Positions 1 to 9,389 of a DNA stretch of 64,000 nucleotides are shown in pieces. Below the pieces are notes generated by a model. The model was not told where the DNA came from. It saw only the letters and a program-made list of their open reading frames with translations, and made no database searches. Position numbers and translations under genes: made by a program. Origin of the DNA: Alphaproteobacteria bacterium (GTDB lineage Bacteria > Pseudomonadota > Alphaproteobacteria > UBA7985 > JAUIBT01); assembly GCA_030428565.1 (NCBI GenBank), contig JAUIDR010000004.1, forward strand, positions 57,560 to 121,559, read 5' to 3'. Position 1 is the stretch's first letter; each line of letters begins with the position of its first letter.

Positions 1-1
1 G

Positions 2-253
2 TCAGTGATCCACACCGGCCGCCCCGGTGAAGGCCAGGTCTTGATGCCGGGCATGTTTTTTACGATCGAGCCCATGATCAACATTGGCGTCAAAGATACT
101 TGGACTGACCCCAAAGACGGTTGGACCGCTCGAACGACCGACGGCAAGCCCTCGGCACAGTTTGAACATTCTTTGGCTGTGACCGAGACCGGCTATGAAA
201 TCTTCACCAATTCACCCGAGGGCCTGACCAAACCACCTTACGCCAAAGGCTAG
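2..253 (+). CDS. map: Methionine aminopeptidase type I, C-terminal fragment
   Basis: This is the last 83 codons of a gene that begins before the window. The product removes the initiator methionine from nascent proteins. The visible part carries the family's two conserved acidic metal-ligand segments, the GMFFTIEPM motif and the EHSLAVTETG motif, followed by a short tail ending in YAKG. The stop codon lies 4 bp before the radC start, so the two genes are probably cotranscribed. The assignment rests on these motifs. The N-terminal histidine/aspartate ligands are not in the window. Confidence 0.88.
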   Translation, partial: SVIHTGRPGEGQVLMPGMFFTIEPMINIGVKDTWTDPKDGWTARTTDGKPSAQFEHSLAVTETGYEIFTNSPEGLTKPPYAKG

Positions 254-257
254 CACC

Positions 258-1004
258 ATGGCGGACGAACAAAGCCGCCTCTTCGTTGAGGAGGCAGCTC
301 AGCCTCAAACAAGCAAATCCAAAGGCTCCAGCAAGCCCGATGCGCTCGGCCATCGTGAGCGCCTGAGAGCGCGCTTGATTGAAGGGGGCACCGATGCCCT
401 ACACGATTATGAGCTGTTAGAATTTGTTCTGTTTGGAGCCCGCCCGCGCGGCGATACCAAGCCGCTTGCTAAGGCTCTGATTCGCGCCTTTGGTGGCTTT
501 TCGGAAGTTATCACAGCCGAGCCCGAGCGCCTGCGCCAAGTCGAAGGTGTCAGCGAAGCCGTGGTCGGGGCCATCAAGGTCGTGGCGGCCGCCAGCGAGC
601 TCCTCGCGCGCGAGAGCGTTATCAACAAACCCGTGCTCTCGTCTTGGACCGCCGTGATCAAGTTTTGCCATACCAAGCTGGCGCACAAAAACCGCGAAGA
701 ATTCCACCTGCTGTTTTTGGATCGCAAGAACCGCTTGATCCAGCATGAACCGCACGGGCTTGGCACCGTCGATCAAGCGCAAGTCTATGTGCGTGAGATC
801 GTCAAGCGGGCTCTGGAGCTAAACGCCTCGGCTCTGATTTTGGTCCACAACCACCCCTCCGGCGATCCGCAACCATCGAAAGCCGATGTCGCGGTAACCA
901 GGGAGATTCAAAAGGCCTTGGCCATGGTGGGGATTGATACGCACGATCACTTGATTATTGGCCGCAAGGGTCATGCAAGCTTTAAGGCCATGGGGCTTCT
1001 CTAG
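258..1004 (+). CDS. radC: RadC family JAB/MPN-domain protein
   Basis: A 248-residue RadC protein. The N-terminal half (about 28-115) has the helix-hairpin-helix region typical of the family. The C-terminal half is the JAB/MPN domain with the metalloprotease-like signature HNHPSGDPQPSKAD, which supplies H197, H199 and D210. RadC was named for a DNA repair phenotype that has since been disputed, so the cellular role is uncertain. The start ATG is 4 bp after the map stop. The 3' end overlaps by 4 bp the stop of the convergent MFS gene, leaving no room for a terminator between them. Confidence 0.93.
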   Translation: MADEQSRLFVEEAAQPQTSKSKGSSKPDALGHRERLRARLIEGGTDALHDYELLEFVLFGARPRGDTKPLAKALIRAFGGFSEVITAEPERLRQVEGVSEAVVGAIKVVAAASELLARESVINKPVLSSWTAVIKFCHTKLAHKNREEFHLLFLDRKNRLIQHEPHGLGTVDQAQVYVREIVKRALELNASALILVHNHPSGDPQPSKADVAVTREIQKALAMVGIDTHDHLIIGRKGHASFKAMGLL

Positions 1005-2194
1005 GCGCTTGCGAGCGCGGGTCGCTGCGTTATCCGCAAAATCAGCACACCAATTCCCGACAAGATCGAACATGCGAGCATGACCGAGACAAGCGTTACC
1101 GCGTTGGGTTGCATGCTCAACAGCCAGGCGGTCAAGCTTGCAAGCGAGGCGCCGGTCATGGTGGACAGCGCTCCCATCAGCCCAGCCGCAGAACCAGCAA
1201 GCCGAGGATTGATCGAGACCGCACCGGCAGTTGATGGGGCCATGGTCAAACCGTTTGAAGTTCCCGCCAAGATCAGCGGCGCAAAGACCAGCCAGGGGCT
1301 AGAAGCGCCCCAAAGCGCGAAGGCCAGGCTTGCAGAGATAGCGATAATACCAAGCGCCCGTCCGCGCCGCATGATGGCGATCACATCCATATTTCGCGTG
1401 GCTCGGGTGGTGTAAAAATTACCCAAGAAATAGCCAACCGGCGGCAGCCCCAACAAAATGCCAACGTGTGAAGGCGACAGACCGTAAACATCGCGCCCAA
1501 CCAAGGGCATGCCGGCCAGGAAGGTGAAAAACATTCCCAGAGCAAAGGCCTGCGCGATTGCAAAGCCCCAAAATCGCGGCGTTCCAAAGAGTTGGCGATA
1601 GCCGATCATGCGATCGGACATAGATAACCCATGCCCGCTCCGTGTCTCGCCCATGTCGAAATAGCAGACCACGGCGACCAAAAATCCGAGAAAGCTGAAA
1701 AAGGCAAAGATTGATCGCCATCCGAATTCGTTATCCAAAAAGCCACCGATCATGGGCGCGATCATGGGCCCTACCGCCATGACCATTGATACCATTGCGA
1801 TTCGGCTAGCCGCTTGTTCTTGATGGTCTGTCGTATCGCGGATTACGGCCTGGCTAAGCGCAAAGCCGCTGGCCGCAACGCCTTGCAAAAGGCGAAAGAC
1901 CAAAAAGACCTCAAAGTTGGTCGCAAACACCGCGCCCAAGCTGGCCAAAAAGTAGACAAAAGCGGTCGCCAGGACGGTTCGCCGCCGACCGAAGGCATCC
2001 GAAATAGGGCCAATGACCAGCATCAACACCGCGGTCAAGTACATATAGCCAGAGACAGACAGCGAGATCGTGGCATAACTGACCTCAAAATCCTGTGCCA
2101 TGCTCGGCAGAGCTGGCAGGAACATATTGAGGGTCAAGACGCCCCAAATTGGCAGCAGCACTAGGGTCGCAAGTCTGGGGGGCGTCTTAGCCAT
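1001..2194 (-). CDS. MFS multidrug/solute exporter, Bcr/CflA type
   Basis: A 397-residue major facilitator with about 12 hydrophobic segments. The loop after segment 2 reads GPISDAFGRRR, the MFS motif A. RLLQGVAASGFALSQAVIRD in segments 4-5 and the G-P-rich MAVGPMIAPMIGGFL stretch fit the drug:H+ antiporter-1 (Bcr/CflA) subgroup, which exports drugs such as bicyclomycin or chloramphenicol, or sulfonamides and dipeptides. The substrate cannot be told from sequence. The reading frame opens at a TTG (2221), but the first ATG at 2194 (MAKTPPRL) gives a more usual N-terminus. No strong Shine-Dalgarno is visible at either. Its stop overlaps the radC stop. Confidence 0.85.
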   Translation of the reverse strand: MAKTPPRLATLVLLPIWGVLTLNMFLPALPSMAQDFEVSYATISLSVSGYMYLTAVLMLVIGPISDAFGRRRTVLATAFVYFLASLGAVFATNFEVFLVFRLLQGVAASGFALSQAVIRDTTDHQEQAASRIAMVSMVMAVGPMIAPMIGGFLDNEFGWRSIFAFFSFLGFLVAVVCYFDMGETRSGHGLSMSDRMIGYRQLFGTPRFWGFAIAQAFALGMFFTFLAGMPLVGRDVYGLSPSHVGILLGLPPVGYFLGNFYTTRATRNMDVIAIMRRGRALGIIAISASLAFALWGASSPWLVFAPLILAGTSNGLTMAPSTAGAVSINPRLAGSAAGLMGALSTMTGASLASLTAWLLSMQPNAVTLVSVMLACSILSGIGVLILRITQRPALASA

Positions 2195-2402
2195 AAGTCG
2201 CGGTCTCGTTGCTTGTTGCAAGGGGTGTTTGATCTAAGTGCCCCAAGTTGCGGCCCCAGCAAGGCGCGCACCGGCTTGGGCGACCTGCCTTATACGGTCA
2301 GCAATGAACAGCCAGTGTGTGGCGGCGAAGACTCTGATCAATCGGTCAAACTATTCACCCTTTCAGAGGTCAGGTAAACCTTGTTTTCCGCTTTTTCCGC
2401 GA

Positions 2403-3794
2403 TCAATCGCAAAGATACTTTGCAAAGGCCCAGGCTTCTTGCCCATCGGGCAAGCGAATAAGCCGCCAACCTTTCTGCTGGTCCAAAATCTGTACATAGG
2501 TTCCCGCGTGCAGGCGGGCCAACTCTTTGCCGCGCGATGTGGGTTTATCGCGCGCTGACAAGCTATTGTCTGCGAACACATTCAATTTGCAAACATAAGC
2601 GGGCGCCGCATCGGCATCAGGCGTCCAGTGGAGCGTTTGGCTCTGCAAGGCCAGCTCGATGGCGCGATCATCCTGGAATTTCCAATGCGGTAGGATATCG
2701 ACCAAGTCGATTTCAAGCTCACGGGTCGGCGTGAAGTTCTTGACCTCATAGCTCACCTGGCCGGGGGCGAAGCTGGGCATGCCAAAATCTTCCTCACAGA
2801 ACACATAGCGGACATTCGGTCCTGCTTTTATGATCAGCTTAAAGTCCTCAATGGTGCCGGCCCAAGTGTTGGCTGTTGTCAGGATATATGACAGGTTCTT
2901 GGTGCCCCAAAACCCCAACGCACGCGGGAAGATATTCACATCGCTGGGCCGCGAACGCTTATACCCCATGACCTGCAGCACCTGCTCGTGGTTGCGTGGA
3001 GCGTCTAGGCAGCGCTCGCGGCGGTGCGCTCCGTACCATTCTTCTTGTTCTTCTGCGCTGACTGGCTGGGCGTTCGGGTCTTCCCAGGTGTATTGCATGG
3101 GATCAAGCACGGCTTCAACGAAGCCTCCCAAGACCGGCGTGTAGCTATGCTCAACGTTGATCGGCAGGGCGTCTTCATAGGCGGTTGAATAGAAAGTATA
3201 GTCCCACAAATAGGTCAGCCTGAGGCCTGTCATGTTAGGCTTGGTAATGCTCAACCAGGGATCGCTGCCATCGGCCACCGGCGCGCTGTCGGCATAGAGC
3301 TGCTTGGCCGCCGTGCCGTAGGCTTCACCCGGTTTCAAAGCATGCGTGGCAACGATCTCTCCATTCCACAGCAACTCAAGCACGCGCTGGGTCGGATGGT
3401 CCTGTTCGTTGATGGTGGTGCGAAAATCGACGTAGGGCTCGACATCTAAATCCTCAATCATGACCTGGCTGTCGCCATAGCCCAAAAAAGCTTCGATTGG
3501 GATGAGTGGCAAAGGAAAAGCCACGGTGAGCGTTTGAGGGTCGGGACTGGGGTTGGTAAAGGCGTAGCGCAAATGGATACGCGGTTCGTTCAGATCAATC
3601 GTCAGGGTCTCGGACTGCATGCGCACAACGTCTGACTTGCCGAACACCAACCCGCCACCGGCCATGGACGCGACGCCATCGTTAGCCAGGCCTTGCGCGG
3701 CGAACAGCGCGGATAAGCCCAAGACCATGACCGCTGCCTGCGCAGGCTTAATAAGAAAGGAAGGCAAGGGAGGAGATGCGGCCCAGCTAGACAT
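2403..3794 (-). CDS. Secreted DUF4424-like protein with C-terminal SH3 domain
   Basis: A 463-residue exported protein. The ATG at 3794 is preceded by AAAGGA at good spacing and is preferred over an upstream GTG at 3827. The N-terminus is a signal peptide with a hydrophobic core (AAVMVLGLSALFAAQGLA). The body carries the DUF4424 pattern: a beta-rich region with LRYAFTNPSPDPQTLTVAFPLPLIP, and a later FCEEDFGMP/YEVKNFTPTRELEI section. The last 60 residues (SARDKPTSRGKEL to GQEAWAFAKYLC) look like a bacterial SH3 domain, often a wall-binding or protein-binding module. Two or more cysteines suggest a periplasmic disulfide. Function is unknown. It stands alone, and is read toward the MFS gene. Confidence 0.7.
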   Translation of the reverse strand: MSSWAASPPLPSFLIKPAQAAVMVLGLSALFAAQGLANDGVASMAGGGLVFGKSDVVRMQSETLTIDLNEPRIHLRYAFTNPSPDPQTLTVAFPLPLIPIEAFLGYGDSQVMIEDLDVEPYVDFRTTINEQDHPTQRVLELLWNGEIVATHALKPGEAYGTAAKQLYADSAPVADGSDPWLSITKPNMTGLRLTYLWDYTFYSTAYEDALPINVEHSYTPVLGGFVEAVLDPMQYTWEDPNAQPVSAEEQEEWYGAHRRERCLDAPRNHEQVLQVMGYKRSRPSDVNIFPRALGFWGTKNLSYILTTANTWAGTIEDFKLIIKAGPNVRYVFCEEDFGMPSFAPGQVSYEVKNFTPTRELEIDLVDILPHWKFQDDRAIELALQSQTLHWTPDADAAPAYVCKLNVFADNSLSARDKPTSRGKELARLHAGTYVQILDQQKGWRLIRLPDGQEAWAFAKYLCD

Positions 3795-3874
3795 GTGAAT
3801 TCCTTTCAAGACCAAGTTGCGCGCCACGCCGCCGCTGCGTTCGCTCTAGGGTGGCCAACTTGTTCAAGCGGGCA

Positions 3875-3906
3875 CAAAAAAGGGGTCGCGCGACGGCGCA
3901 ACCCCT
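3875..3906 (-). terminator. Rho-independent terminator downstream of leuC
   Basis: On the minus strand an 11-bp stem (AGGGGTTGCGC with GCGCGACCCCT, one G-U pair) with a 4-nt loop is followed directly by a run of six T. It lies about 90 bp past the leuC stop and would end the leuC transcript before the DUF4424-like gene. Confidence 0.85.
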
Positions 3907-3933
3907 AATTGGAAAGCTCAAGGCTAGAACTGT

Positions 3934-3978
3934 TTCACGTCTGGCCTCTTCACGCCTGGCCTCTTCACCTCTGGCCTG
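3934..3978. repeat. Three tandem 15-bp repeats
   Basis: Three head-to-tail units of TTCACGTCTGGCCTC with one or two changes each (3934-3948, 3949-3963, 3964-3978), non-coding, between the leuC stop and its terminator. A similar 15-bp taste for duplication is seen at 28186 and 56980. Confidence 0.9.
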
Positions 3979-3996
3979 GCCTATATGGTGCCTGGC

Positions 3997-5400
3997 TTAG
4001 TCCATGTGGCGAACATCGGTCAGGTGACCGGTGATGGCCGCCGCCGCCGCCATAGCTGGCGACAACAGGTGCGTGCGACCGCCCTTACCTTGGCGGCCCT
4101 CGAAGTTACGGTTTGAAGTTGAAGCGGCCCGTTCTTGCGGCTTCAAGCGATCTTGGTTCATCGCCAAGCACATAGAACAGCCGGGCTCACGAACGTCAAA
4201 TCCGGCTTCGCGCAGCTTGGCTGTGATGCCCTCTTCTTCGGCTTGCTGGGCGACCAGGCCGGAGCCCGGAACCACCATTGCACGGACACCGTCGGCAACC
4301 TTGCGGCCCTCCGCGACCTTCGCTACTTCGCGCAGGTCTTCGATACGACCATTGGTACAAGAGCCGATGAACACCGTATCCACGCCCACATCTTCCATGC
4401 GTGTACCGGCCTTCAAGCCCATGTATTCTAAGCTACGTTCCATGGCGACAGCGCGGTTCTCGTCATAGTCGGCCGGGTTCGGCACAACGCCGGTAATCGG
4501 CACCACGTCTTGCGGTGACGTGCCCCAAGAGACCTGCGGAGCGATGTCCGAGCCGTTCAGGGTTACGATGCGATCATAGTGGGCACCCGGGTCGCTAGGC
4601 AGGGTCTTCCAATAGGCAACAGCGCGCTCCCAATCGTCACCTTTCGGAGCCATGGGGCGGCCCTTTAAGTATTCGAAGGTCTTGTTGTCGGGCGCAATCA
4701 GGCCCGCGCGCGCACCGCCTTCGATCGACATGTTACAGATGGTCATACGACCTTCCATCGACAGGTCTTCAATGGCCTGGCCGCAATATTCCATCACGTA
4801 GCCCGTACCGCCCGCGGTGCCAATTTCAGCGATAATCGCCAAAATGATGTCTTTGGCTGAACAACCCAAGCCCAAGCTGCCGTTGACCTCGATCTTCATA
4901 TTCTTGGCGGGCTTTTGAATCAGTGTCTGAGTCGCCAAGACGTGCTCGACTTCTGATGTGCCGATACCAAACGCCAAAGAGCCAAAGGCGCCGTGTGTTG
5001 AGGTGTGGCTATCGCCGCAAACGATGGTCATGCCCGGCAAAGTAAAGCCCTGCTCTGGGCCGATGATGTGAACGATGCCTTGGCGCATGTCCAACATATC
5101 GAACAATTGGACGCCGAACTCGTTGGCATTCTTGCGCAGCGTATCGACTTGGATGCGGGACATTTCTTCGTCGATGCCGTCCGCGCGGCCCTTGGTCGGT
5201 ACGTTGTGATCGGGCACAGCCAAAGTCAACTCAGGACGGCGCACCTTGCGGTCGGTCATGCGCAGGCCCTCAAAAGCCTGCGGAGACGTCACTTCGTGGA
5301 CCAAGTGGCGGTCGATATAGATCAAGCAGGTTCCGTCATCGTTAGTCTTAACGACGTGGCTGTCCCAGATTTTGTCAAACAGGGTCTTAGGGGCTGACAT
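3997..5400 (-). CDS. leuC: 3-isopropylmalate dehydratase large subunit
   Basis: A 467-residue aconitase-family protein that, with LeuD, converts 2-isopropylmalate to 3-isopropylmalate in leucine synthesis. The [4Fe-4S] ligands are visible: C348 in GSCTNGR, and C408 and C411 in [19 protein letters not shown] (128-140) and the C-terminal NRNFEGRQG motif are also characteristic. Length is normal for the short bacterial form. leuC and leuD usually form an operon. Here leuC is on the minus strand and leuD starts 169 bp away on the plus strand, so the two subunits are expressed from divergent promoters in 5401-5569. Confidence 0.97.
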   Translation of the reverse strand: MSAPKTLFDKIWDSHVVKTNDDGTCLIYIDRHLVHEVTSPQAFEGLRMTDRKVRRPELTLAVPDHNVPTKGRADGIDEEMSRIQVDTLRKNANEFGVQLFDMLDMRQGIVHIIGPEQGFTLPGMTIVCGDSHTSTHGAFGSLAFGIGTSEVEHVLATQTLIQKPAKNMKIEVNGSLGLGCSAKDIILAIIAEIGTAGGTGYVMEYCGQAIEDLSMEGRMTICNMSIEGGARAGLIAPDNKTFEYLKGRPMAPKGDDWERAVAYWKTLPSDPGAHYDRIVTLNGSDIAPQVSWGTSPQDVVPITGVVPNPADYDENRAVAMERSLEYMGLKAGTRMEDVGVDTVFIGSCTNGRIEDLREVAKVAEGRKVADGVRAMVVPGSGLVAQQAEEEGITAKLREAGFDVREPGCSMCLAMNQDRLKPQERAASTSNRNFEGRQGKGGRTHLLSPAMAAAAAITGHLTDVRHMD

Positions 5401-5569
5401 GCGTTCGCGGGCCTTAGAATTGAGTAGAAACGTTGGAGAATTAGGCTGCGCACATTAGAGAGGCAAGCGCTTTCCTGCAAGAGGTCGATTTGTAGCCTTG
5501 CAGTCTTGCGCAAGGCCTGGCACCTATGGCGGTCAAATCCCTATATTCTCGTACGGAGTCTTGTTCCAG

Positions 5570-6187
5570 ATGGAAAAATTCACCACCCACACGGGCACCA
5601 GCGCGCCCTTGGATCTGCAAAACGTCGATACCGACATGGTTATCCCTGCCGATTACCTGAAGACCATTAAGCGTACCGGCTTGGGCGAGGGCCTGTTTAA
5701 CCGTCTGCGTTACCGCGAAGACGGCTCTGAAGTTGAAAACTTCTTCATGAATCAGGAACAGTTCGACGGCGCTTCCGTCTTGGTGACCCGCGATAACTTT
5801 GGTTGTGGTTCTTCACGTGAACACGCGCCTTGGGCTCTGTTGGACTATGGCATCAAGGTCGTCTTGGCCCCCAGCTTTGCCGACATTTTCTATAACAACT
5901 GCTTTAAGAACGGCATTTTGCCGATCAAGCTGCCCAAAGCCATCGTTGACGAGCTGATGAAGGACGCCAACCAGGCAAGCCGCTTGGTCGTTGACTTGGA
6001 AGCACGGACAATTACCCGTGCCAATGGCGACGTTATTCCGTTTGAGCTGGAAGATTTCCGTCGTCACAATCTGCTAAACGGCCTGGATGATATCGGCATT
6101 ACGCTCAACAGCGCCGACGAAATCGGCAGCTTTGAAACAAACGACGCGGCGGCGCGTCCTTGGCTGGCCCCGGCCGAAGCGGCTTAA
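5570..6187 (+). CDS. leuD: 3-isopropylmalate dehydratase small subunit
   Basis: A 205-residue swivel-domain subunit that completes the isopropylmalate isomerase active site. [31 protein letters not shown] at the start and [16 protein letters not shown] and the [17 protein letters not shown] segment are diagnostic. The frame is open from 5498, but the ATG at 5570 gives the standard family N-terminus, so I use that. It is divergent from leuC, and the intergenic stretch must hold both promoters. leuB is not adjacent. Confidence 0.96.
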   Translation: MEKFTTHTGTSAPLDLQNVDTDMVIPADYLKTIKRTGLGEGLFNRLRYREDGSEVENFFMNQEQFDGASVLVTRDNFGCGSSREHAPWALLDYGIKVVLAPSFADIFYNNCFKNGILPIKLPKAIVDELMKDANQASRLVVDLEARTITRANGDVIPFELEDFRRHNLLNGLDDIGITLNSADEIGSFETNDAAARPWLAPAEAA

Positions 6188-6403
6188 GACTGCGGTGGAG
6201 GGCGGTCTTGCTATGGCCTTCAAAACCGCCCGAGCCTTCTAATCGGTATGGACAGCGCCACCGCCACCGCAAGGAATGCCAAACAAGCGAGCTGGCTTTG
6301 GGCGTTGATCCGTCGCGAACGCCAGCGGCTCGCGGGATCGAATTCGTACGCGATCCCTGCAAGCTCAACGAAGCCCCAGCCCCAGCATCAAAAGGAGCCT
6401 GCT

Positions 6404-7381
6404 ATGCGCGCTTGGATTCTACGCAAATCAGAAGACGGCGAGTTTTCCTGCCAGTTAGAGACACTCGACGAGGCCATGTTGGGTGACGAAGGCCAGTTGG
6501 TGGATGTTGCCTATTCGACCATCAACTATAAAGACGGCCTGGCCATGGCCAACAAGAGCCCGGTCGTGCGCTCTTGGCCCATGATTGCTGGCATTGACTT
6601 TGCGGGCAACTTGGCCGACGGCCCCAATGCGGGCCAAGCGGTGTTGGCCAATGGGCACGGAATGGGCGAAACGCGCCTGGGCGCGCTGTCAACCAGAGCG
6701 CGCGTACCGTCCGATTGGCTGATCCCCATCCCTACCCCCTTTGGTCCTCTACACGCCATGGCAATCGGTACTGCGGGCTACACCGCCATGCTCTGTGTCC
6801 ACGCGCTGGAAGACCATGGCATCACACCCGCCACAGGGCCTATTCTCGTAACCGGCGCTACGGGCGGCGTTGGCACCTTTGCCACCATGCTGTTGGCCAA
6901 GATGGGCTATGAGGTCATGGCCTCGACGGGCCGCGCGAGCGAGGAAGCCTTCCTGAAAGGGCTTGGCGCTAGCCAAATTATCGACCGAGCAGAACTCAGC
7001 GACAAGGGCCGCCCACTTGGCAAAGAACGCTGGGCTGGCGCCGTTGATAGCGTGGGCTCTCACACGCTCGCCAATGCCATCGCGCAGACCCAATACGGTG
7101 GCTGCGTTGCCGCTTGCGGCCTGGCGCAAGGCTTTGATTTGCCGGCAACCGTCATGCCCTTCATTTTGCGCGGGGTGACGCTCGCCGGCGTCGATTCGGT
7201 GCAAGCGCCGCGTGAAAAGCGCCTGCGTGCTTGGAACGATTTGGCGAAACTGATCACGCCCGCCGAGATCGAGGCCGCGACCGAAGTGCGCCCCATGAGC
7301 CAAGCCCTACAAGCCGCCGGAGATATCATGGCGAACCGCTATAAGGGCCGCGTCGTCATTGACGTTAGAGCCGAGGGCTGA
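6404..7381 (+). CDS. acuI: Acrylyl-CoA reductase-like MDR oxidoreductase (AcuI/YhdH)
   Basis: A 325-residue medium-chain dehydrogenase/reductase without the zinc-binding cysteines. YSTINYKDGLAM, PMIAGIDFAGNL and the nucleotide loop VTGATGGVGTFATMLLAKMGYEV match the AcuI/YhdH branch, which reduces acryloyl-CoA to propionyl-CoA with NADPH in detoxification of acrylate and in 3-hydroxypropionate or DMSP breakdown. The ATG at 6404 follows AAGGAG by 7-8 nt. A longer frame from 6248 lacks support. The 216 bp between leuD and this gene contain only a weak 7-bp hairpin (6200-6231) without a T-run. The symbol reflects the subfamily. A generic quinone-reductase role remains possible. Confidence 0.82.
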   Translation: MRAWILRKSEDGEFSCQLETLDEAMLGDEGQLVDVAYSTINYKDGLAMANKSPVVRSWPMIAGIDFAGNLADGPNAGQAVLANGHGMGETRLGALSTRARVPSDWLIPIPTPFGPLHAMAIGTAGYTAMLCVHALEDHGITPATGPILVTGATGGVGTFATMLLAKMGYEVMASTGRASEEAFLKGLGASQIIDRAELSDKGRPLGKERWAGAVDSVGSHTLANAIAQTQYGGCVAACGLAQGFDLPATVMPFILRGVTLAGVDSVQAPREKRLRAWNDLAKLITPAEIEAATEVRPMSQALQAAGDIMANRYKGRVVIDVRAEG

Positions 7382-7447
7382 CCGATTATCCGCCATGTCG
7401 CCGCCTGCGGGCTGATTGGAACCGTGGCGGCTGAGGGTTTATTCCGC

Positions 7448-8428
7448 CTAGGCGCTGGGCTCGCGGCCCGTCGGCACCACCTCATAGCCTGGCTCTTCGA
7501 GCTCATCGTCAAGGATTTCATCGGGAAAACCGGGCGCGGTTATATCTAAGCCCGTGGCGTCTTCTAGCCGTTTGATAATATTGGGCGACCACTCACGGTC
7601 GCCATAACGCGCTTGCCCATCCTTAAAGATCTCGACCAACAAAGGTGAGACCTCAAGCGGGACGCCAGCCTTGTCCGCGATAGATTGGAACAGCCCAATG
7701 TCTTTGGACACCAAATCCATGGTGAAATTTATATCGCGCGATCCATTCAAAATGACCTGGCCTTCGGTCTCATGCACGAATGATGTACCCGAGGAGATCT
7801 TGATCGCTTCGTAGGTGGTGTTGAGGTCTAAGCCTGCTGCCTTCATGGTGGTCATGGCCTCGGACACTGTCACTAGGTTGGCTGTTGCCAAATAATTGGT
7901 CATGACTTTTAAAAGTGAGGCGCTTCCGATCTCGCCGGTGTGCAAGACACGCCGCCCCAAGGTGGTCAGCAGAGGTAAAATGCGCTCAAATGTCGGGCGC
8001 GCGCAGCCTGCGAAAATGGAGATATTGCCGGTAGCCGCGCGGTGGCACCCGCCAGATACGGGACAATCGATCGCTTCGGCGCCTTTGGCGATGACCAAGG
8101 CCGCCATGCGCTGGACCTCCGAAGCATCGGTCGTTGACATCTCCATCCAAATCTTGCCAGGACCAAAACCGTGCAACAACCCGTCATTGCCCTCCAGCAC
8201 GGCTGAACAGGCCGCGGGACTGGGCAGACAGGTGATAACAACATCGCAGCGTTCTGCCAGTTCCTTAGGGCTATCCGCCCAGCCCGCGCCCTTATCCAAA
8301 AAGGGTTGAGCGGCTGCGCCGTCCAAATCACGAACCGTCAAGTCAAAGCCGTTGCGAAGCACTGAGCCCGCCAGCTTGCCTCCTACATTGCCCAGACCAA
8401 TAAAGCCCACCTTAAGCGCTTGCGACAT
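7448..8428 (-). CDS. NAD-dependent beta-hydroxyacid dehydrogenase (3-hydroxyisobutyrate dehydrogenase family)
   Basis: A 326-residue protein with an N-terminal Rossmann motif GFIGLGNVGGKLAG, the substrate motif DCPVSGGCHRAATG (about 120-133), and the catalytic-lysine helix LLKVMTNYLATANLVTVSEA (about 168-187). This identifies the 3-hydroxyisobutyrate/tartronate semialdehyde/6-phosphogluconate-like dehydrogenase family. The substrate cannot be assigned. A C-terminal extension after about residue 295 is acidic and unusual in length. The start ATG follows GGGGAGAAGGCT. The gene is convergent with acuI and separated by 66 bp. Confidence 0.82.
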   Translation of the reverse strand: MSQALKVGFIGLGNVGGKLAGSVLRNGFDLTVRDLDGAAAQPFLDKGAGWADSPKELAERCDVVITCLPSPAACSAVLEGNDGLLHGFGPGKIWMEMSTTDASEVQRMAALVIAKGAEAIDCPVSGGCHRAATGNISIFAGCARPTFERILPLLTTLGRRVLHTGEIGSASLLKVMTNYLATANLVTVSEAMTTMKAAGLDLNTTYEAIKISSGTSFVHETEGQVILNGSRDINFTMDLVSKDIGLFQSIADKAGVPLEVSPLLVEIFKDGQARYGDREWSPNIIKRLEDATGLDITAPGFPDEILDDELEEPGYEVVPTGREPSA

Positions 8429-8650
8429 AGCCTTCTCCCCGCTTCATCATGTTGGCTCAAGCGCTCGCATGAAATCCACGCTAAGGCTTTCCTTACCGCG
8501 ACATGGGGGCGAGCGGATAGGCTTGCAGGGCGCGAAGATCTCTTGACCTGTGCCGTTCTGCCAGGTCGCTCGTCAGTTGACACGCCCCCGCGCCCTGGTG
8601 CCGATTGCCGGAGCCAGCAAGCTGGCTCCCGCTTATCCAGTACCCGACTT

Positions 8651-9187
8651 CTAGTTGGTCAATTTGTTGATACAGGCCGTTCGAATGACGCCGTGTTGGT
8701 CAACCGTGACACAGGTTGAATTGACAACTCCACATTCGGTGGAGGGTCGCACGACACCCCCAAGCCCCTTGCATTCCTCCTCGGTCAACTGGCTATTGAA
8801 GACACGGCTCGGCGGCAAGAAGATGGTTGTACCTGTCTTGGGTCTGGTAATCTTGGTGCTGGTGCCACCGCCCGACGATCCGGAGCTGCCGCCGGTCGTC
8901 GCCGTTTCAGCTGGCGAAATACAGACGCGATAAATCTTGCCGTTCGCCCCCACGCGACGACAATATTCAGCCGATGGACAGAGGCTCTTGCTCGCATCCT
9001 TCACATCGCCGCCTAGTTGCGTGCACTCGCCTTTGGTCAATTGCACAGCACCAACACGATGGTCGCGAATGGTGGTTGTCTTGTTCGTTCGGTGATCGCG
9101 GGTTGTGGTTGTTTGCGCGTGCGCGCTGGCCAAAGGCAACGGCGCCCCCAGCAGAACAAAAGCGAGAATTGGCAGGATTTTTTTCAT
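8651..9187 (-). CDS. Secreted cysteine-containing protein with two internal repeats
   Basis: A 178-residue protein of unknown function. The ATG at 9187 is preceded by AGGAAGG at good spacing and begins a clear signal peptide (MKKILPILAFVLLGAPLPLASAHA). The mature protein has two copies of a short module, LTKGECTQLGGDV and LTEEECKGLGGVV, each followed by further cysteines, with a Thr/Gly/Ser-rich linker between them (about 95-118). The even cysteine count suggests disulfides in the periplasm. Just upstream of the mature modules is a repeated TTTTRDH/KTTTIRDH pattern. No enzyme motif is seen. Confidence 0.7.
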   Translation of the reverse strand: MKKILPILAFVLLGAPLPLASAHAQTTTTRDHRTNKTTTIRDHRVGAVQLTKGECTQLGGDVKDASKSLCPSAEYCRRVGANGKIYRVCISPAETATTGGSSGSSGGGTSTKITRPKTGTTIFLPPSRVFNSQLTEEECKGLGGVVRPSTECGVVNSTCVTVDQHGVIRTACINKLTN

Positions 9188-9389
9188 GGCAAGGCCCTTC
9201 CTAACACCGAGAGAGAGGAGGCTTTGAGCCAGAAAAAGTGATTGCATGGCCCAAGGCCTTGTGCGGCACACTGGCACAGTTGCGACAAATTAGCAAGCAA
9301 TTCCAATTACTTGCTGATCGCCCTGCTTTTCTCCTTGTGACAGCAGTCACACCCCGGCCGCCCACCTTTCTGATCGATTGCCTGGCTTG

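Noticed and set aside
5401..5569. Leucine attenuator or riboswitch between leuC and leuD
   Set aside because: No leucine-rich leader peptide and no terminator/antiterminator pair is visible on either strand.
8610..8629. Strong hairpin GGAGCCAGC-AA-GCTGGCTCC
   Set aside because: It has no T-run and is not near an operon end in the right orientation, so I do not call it a terminator. Loop of 2 nt is also unfavourable.
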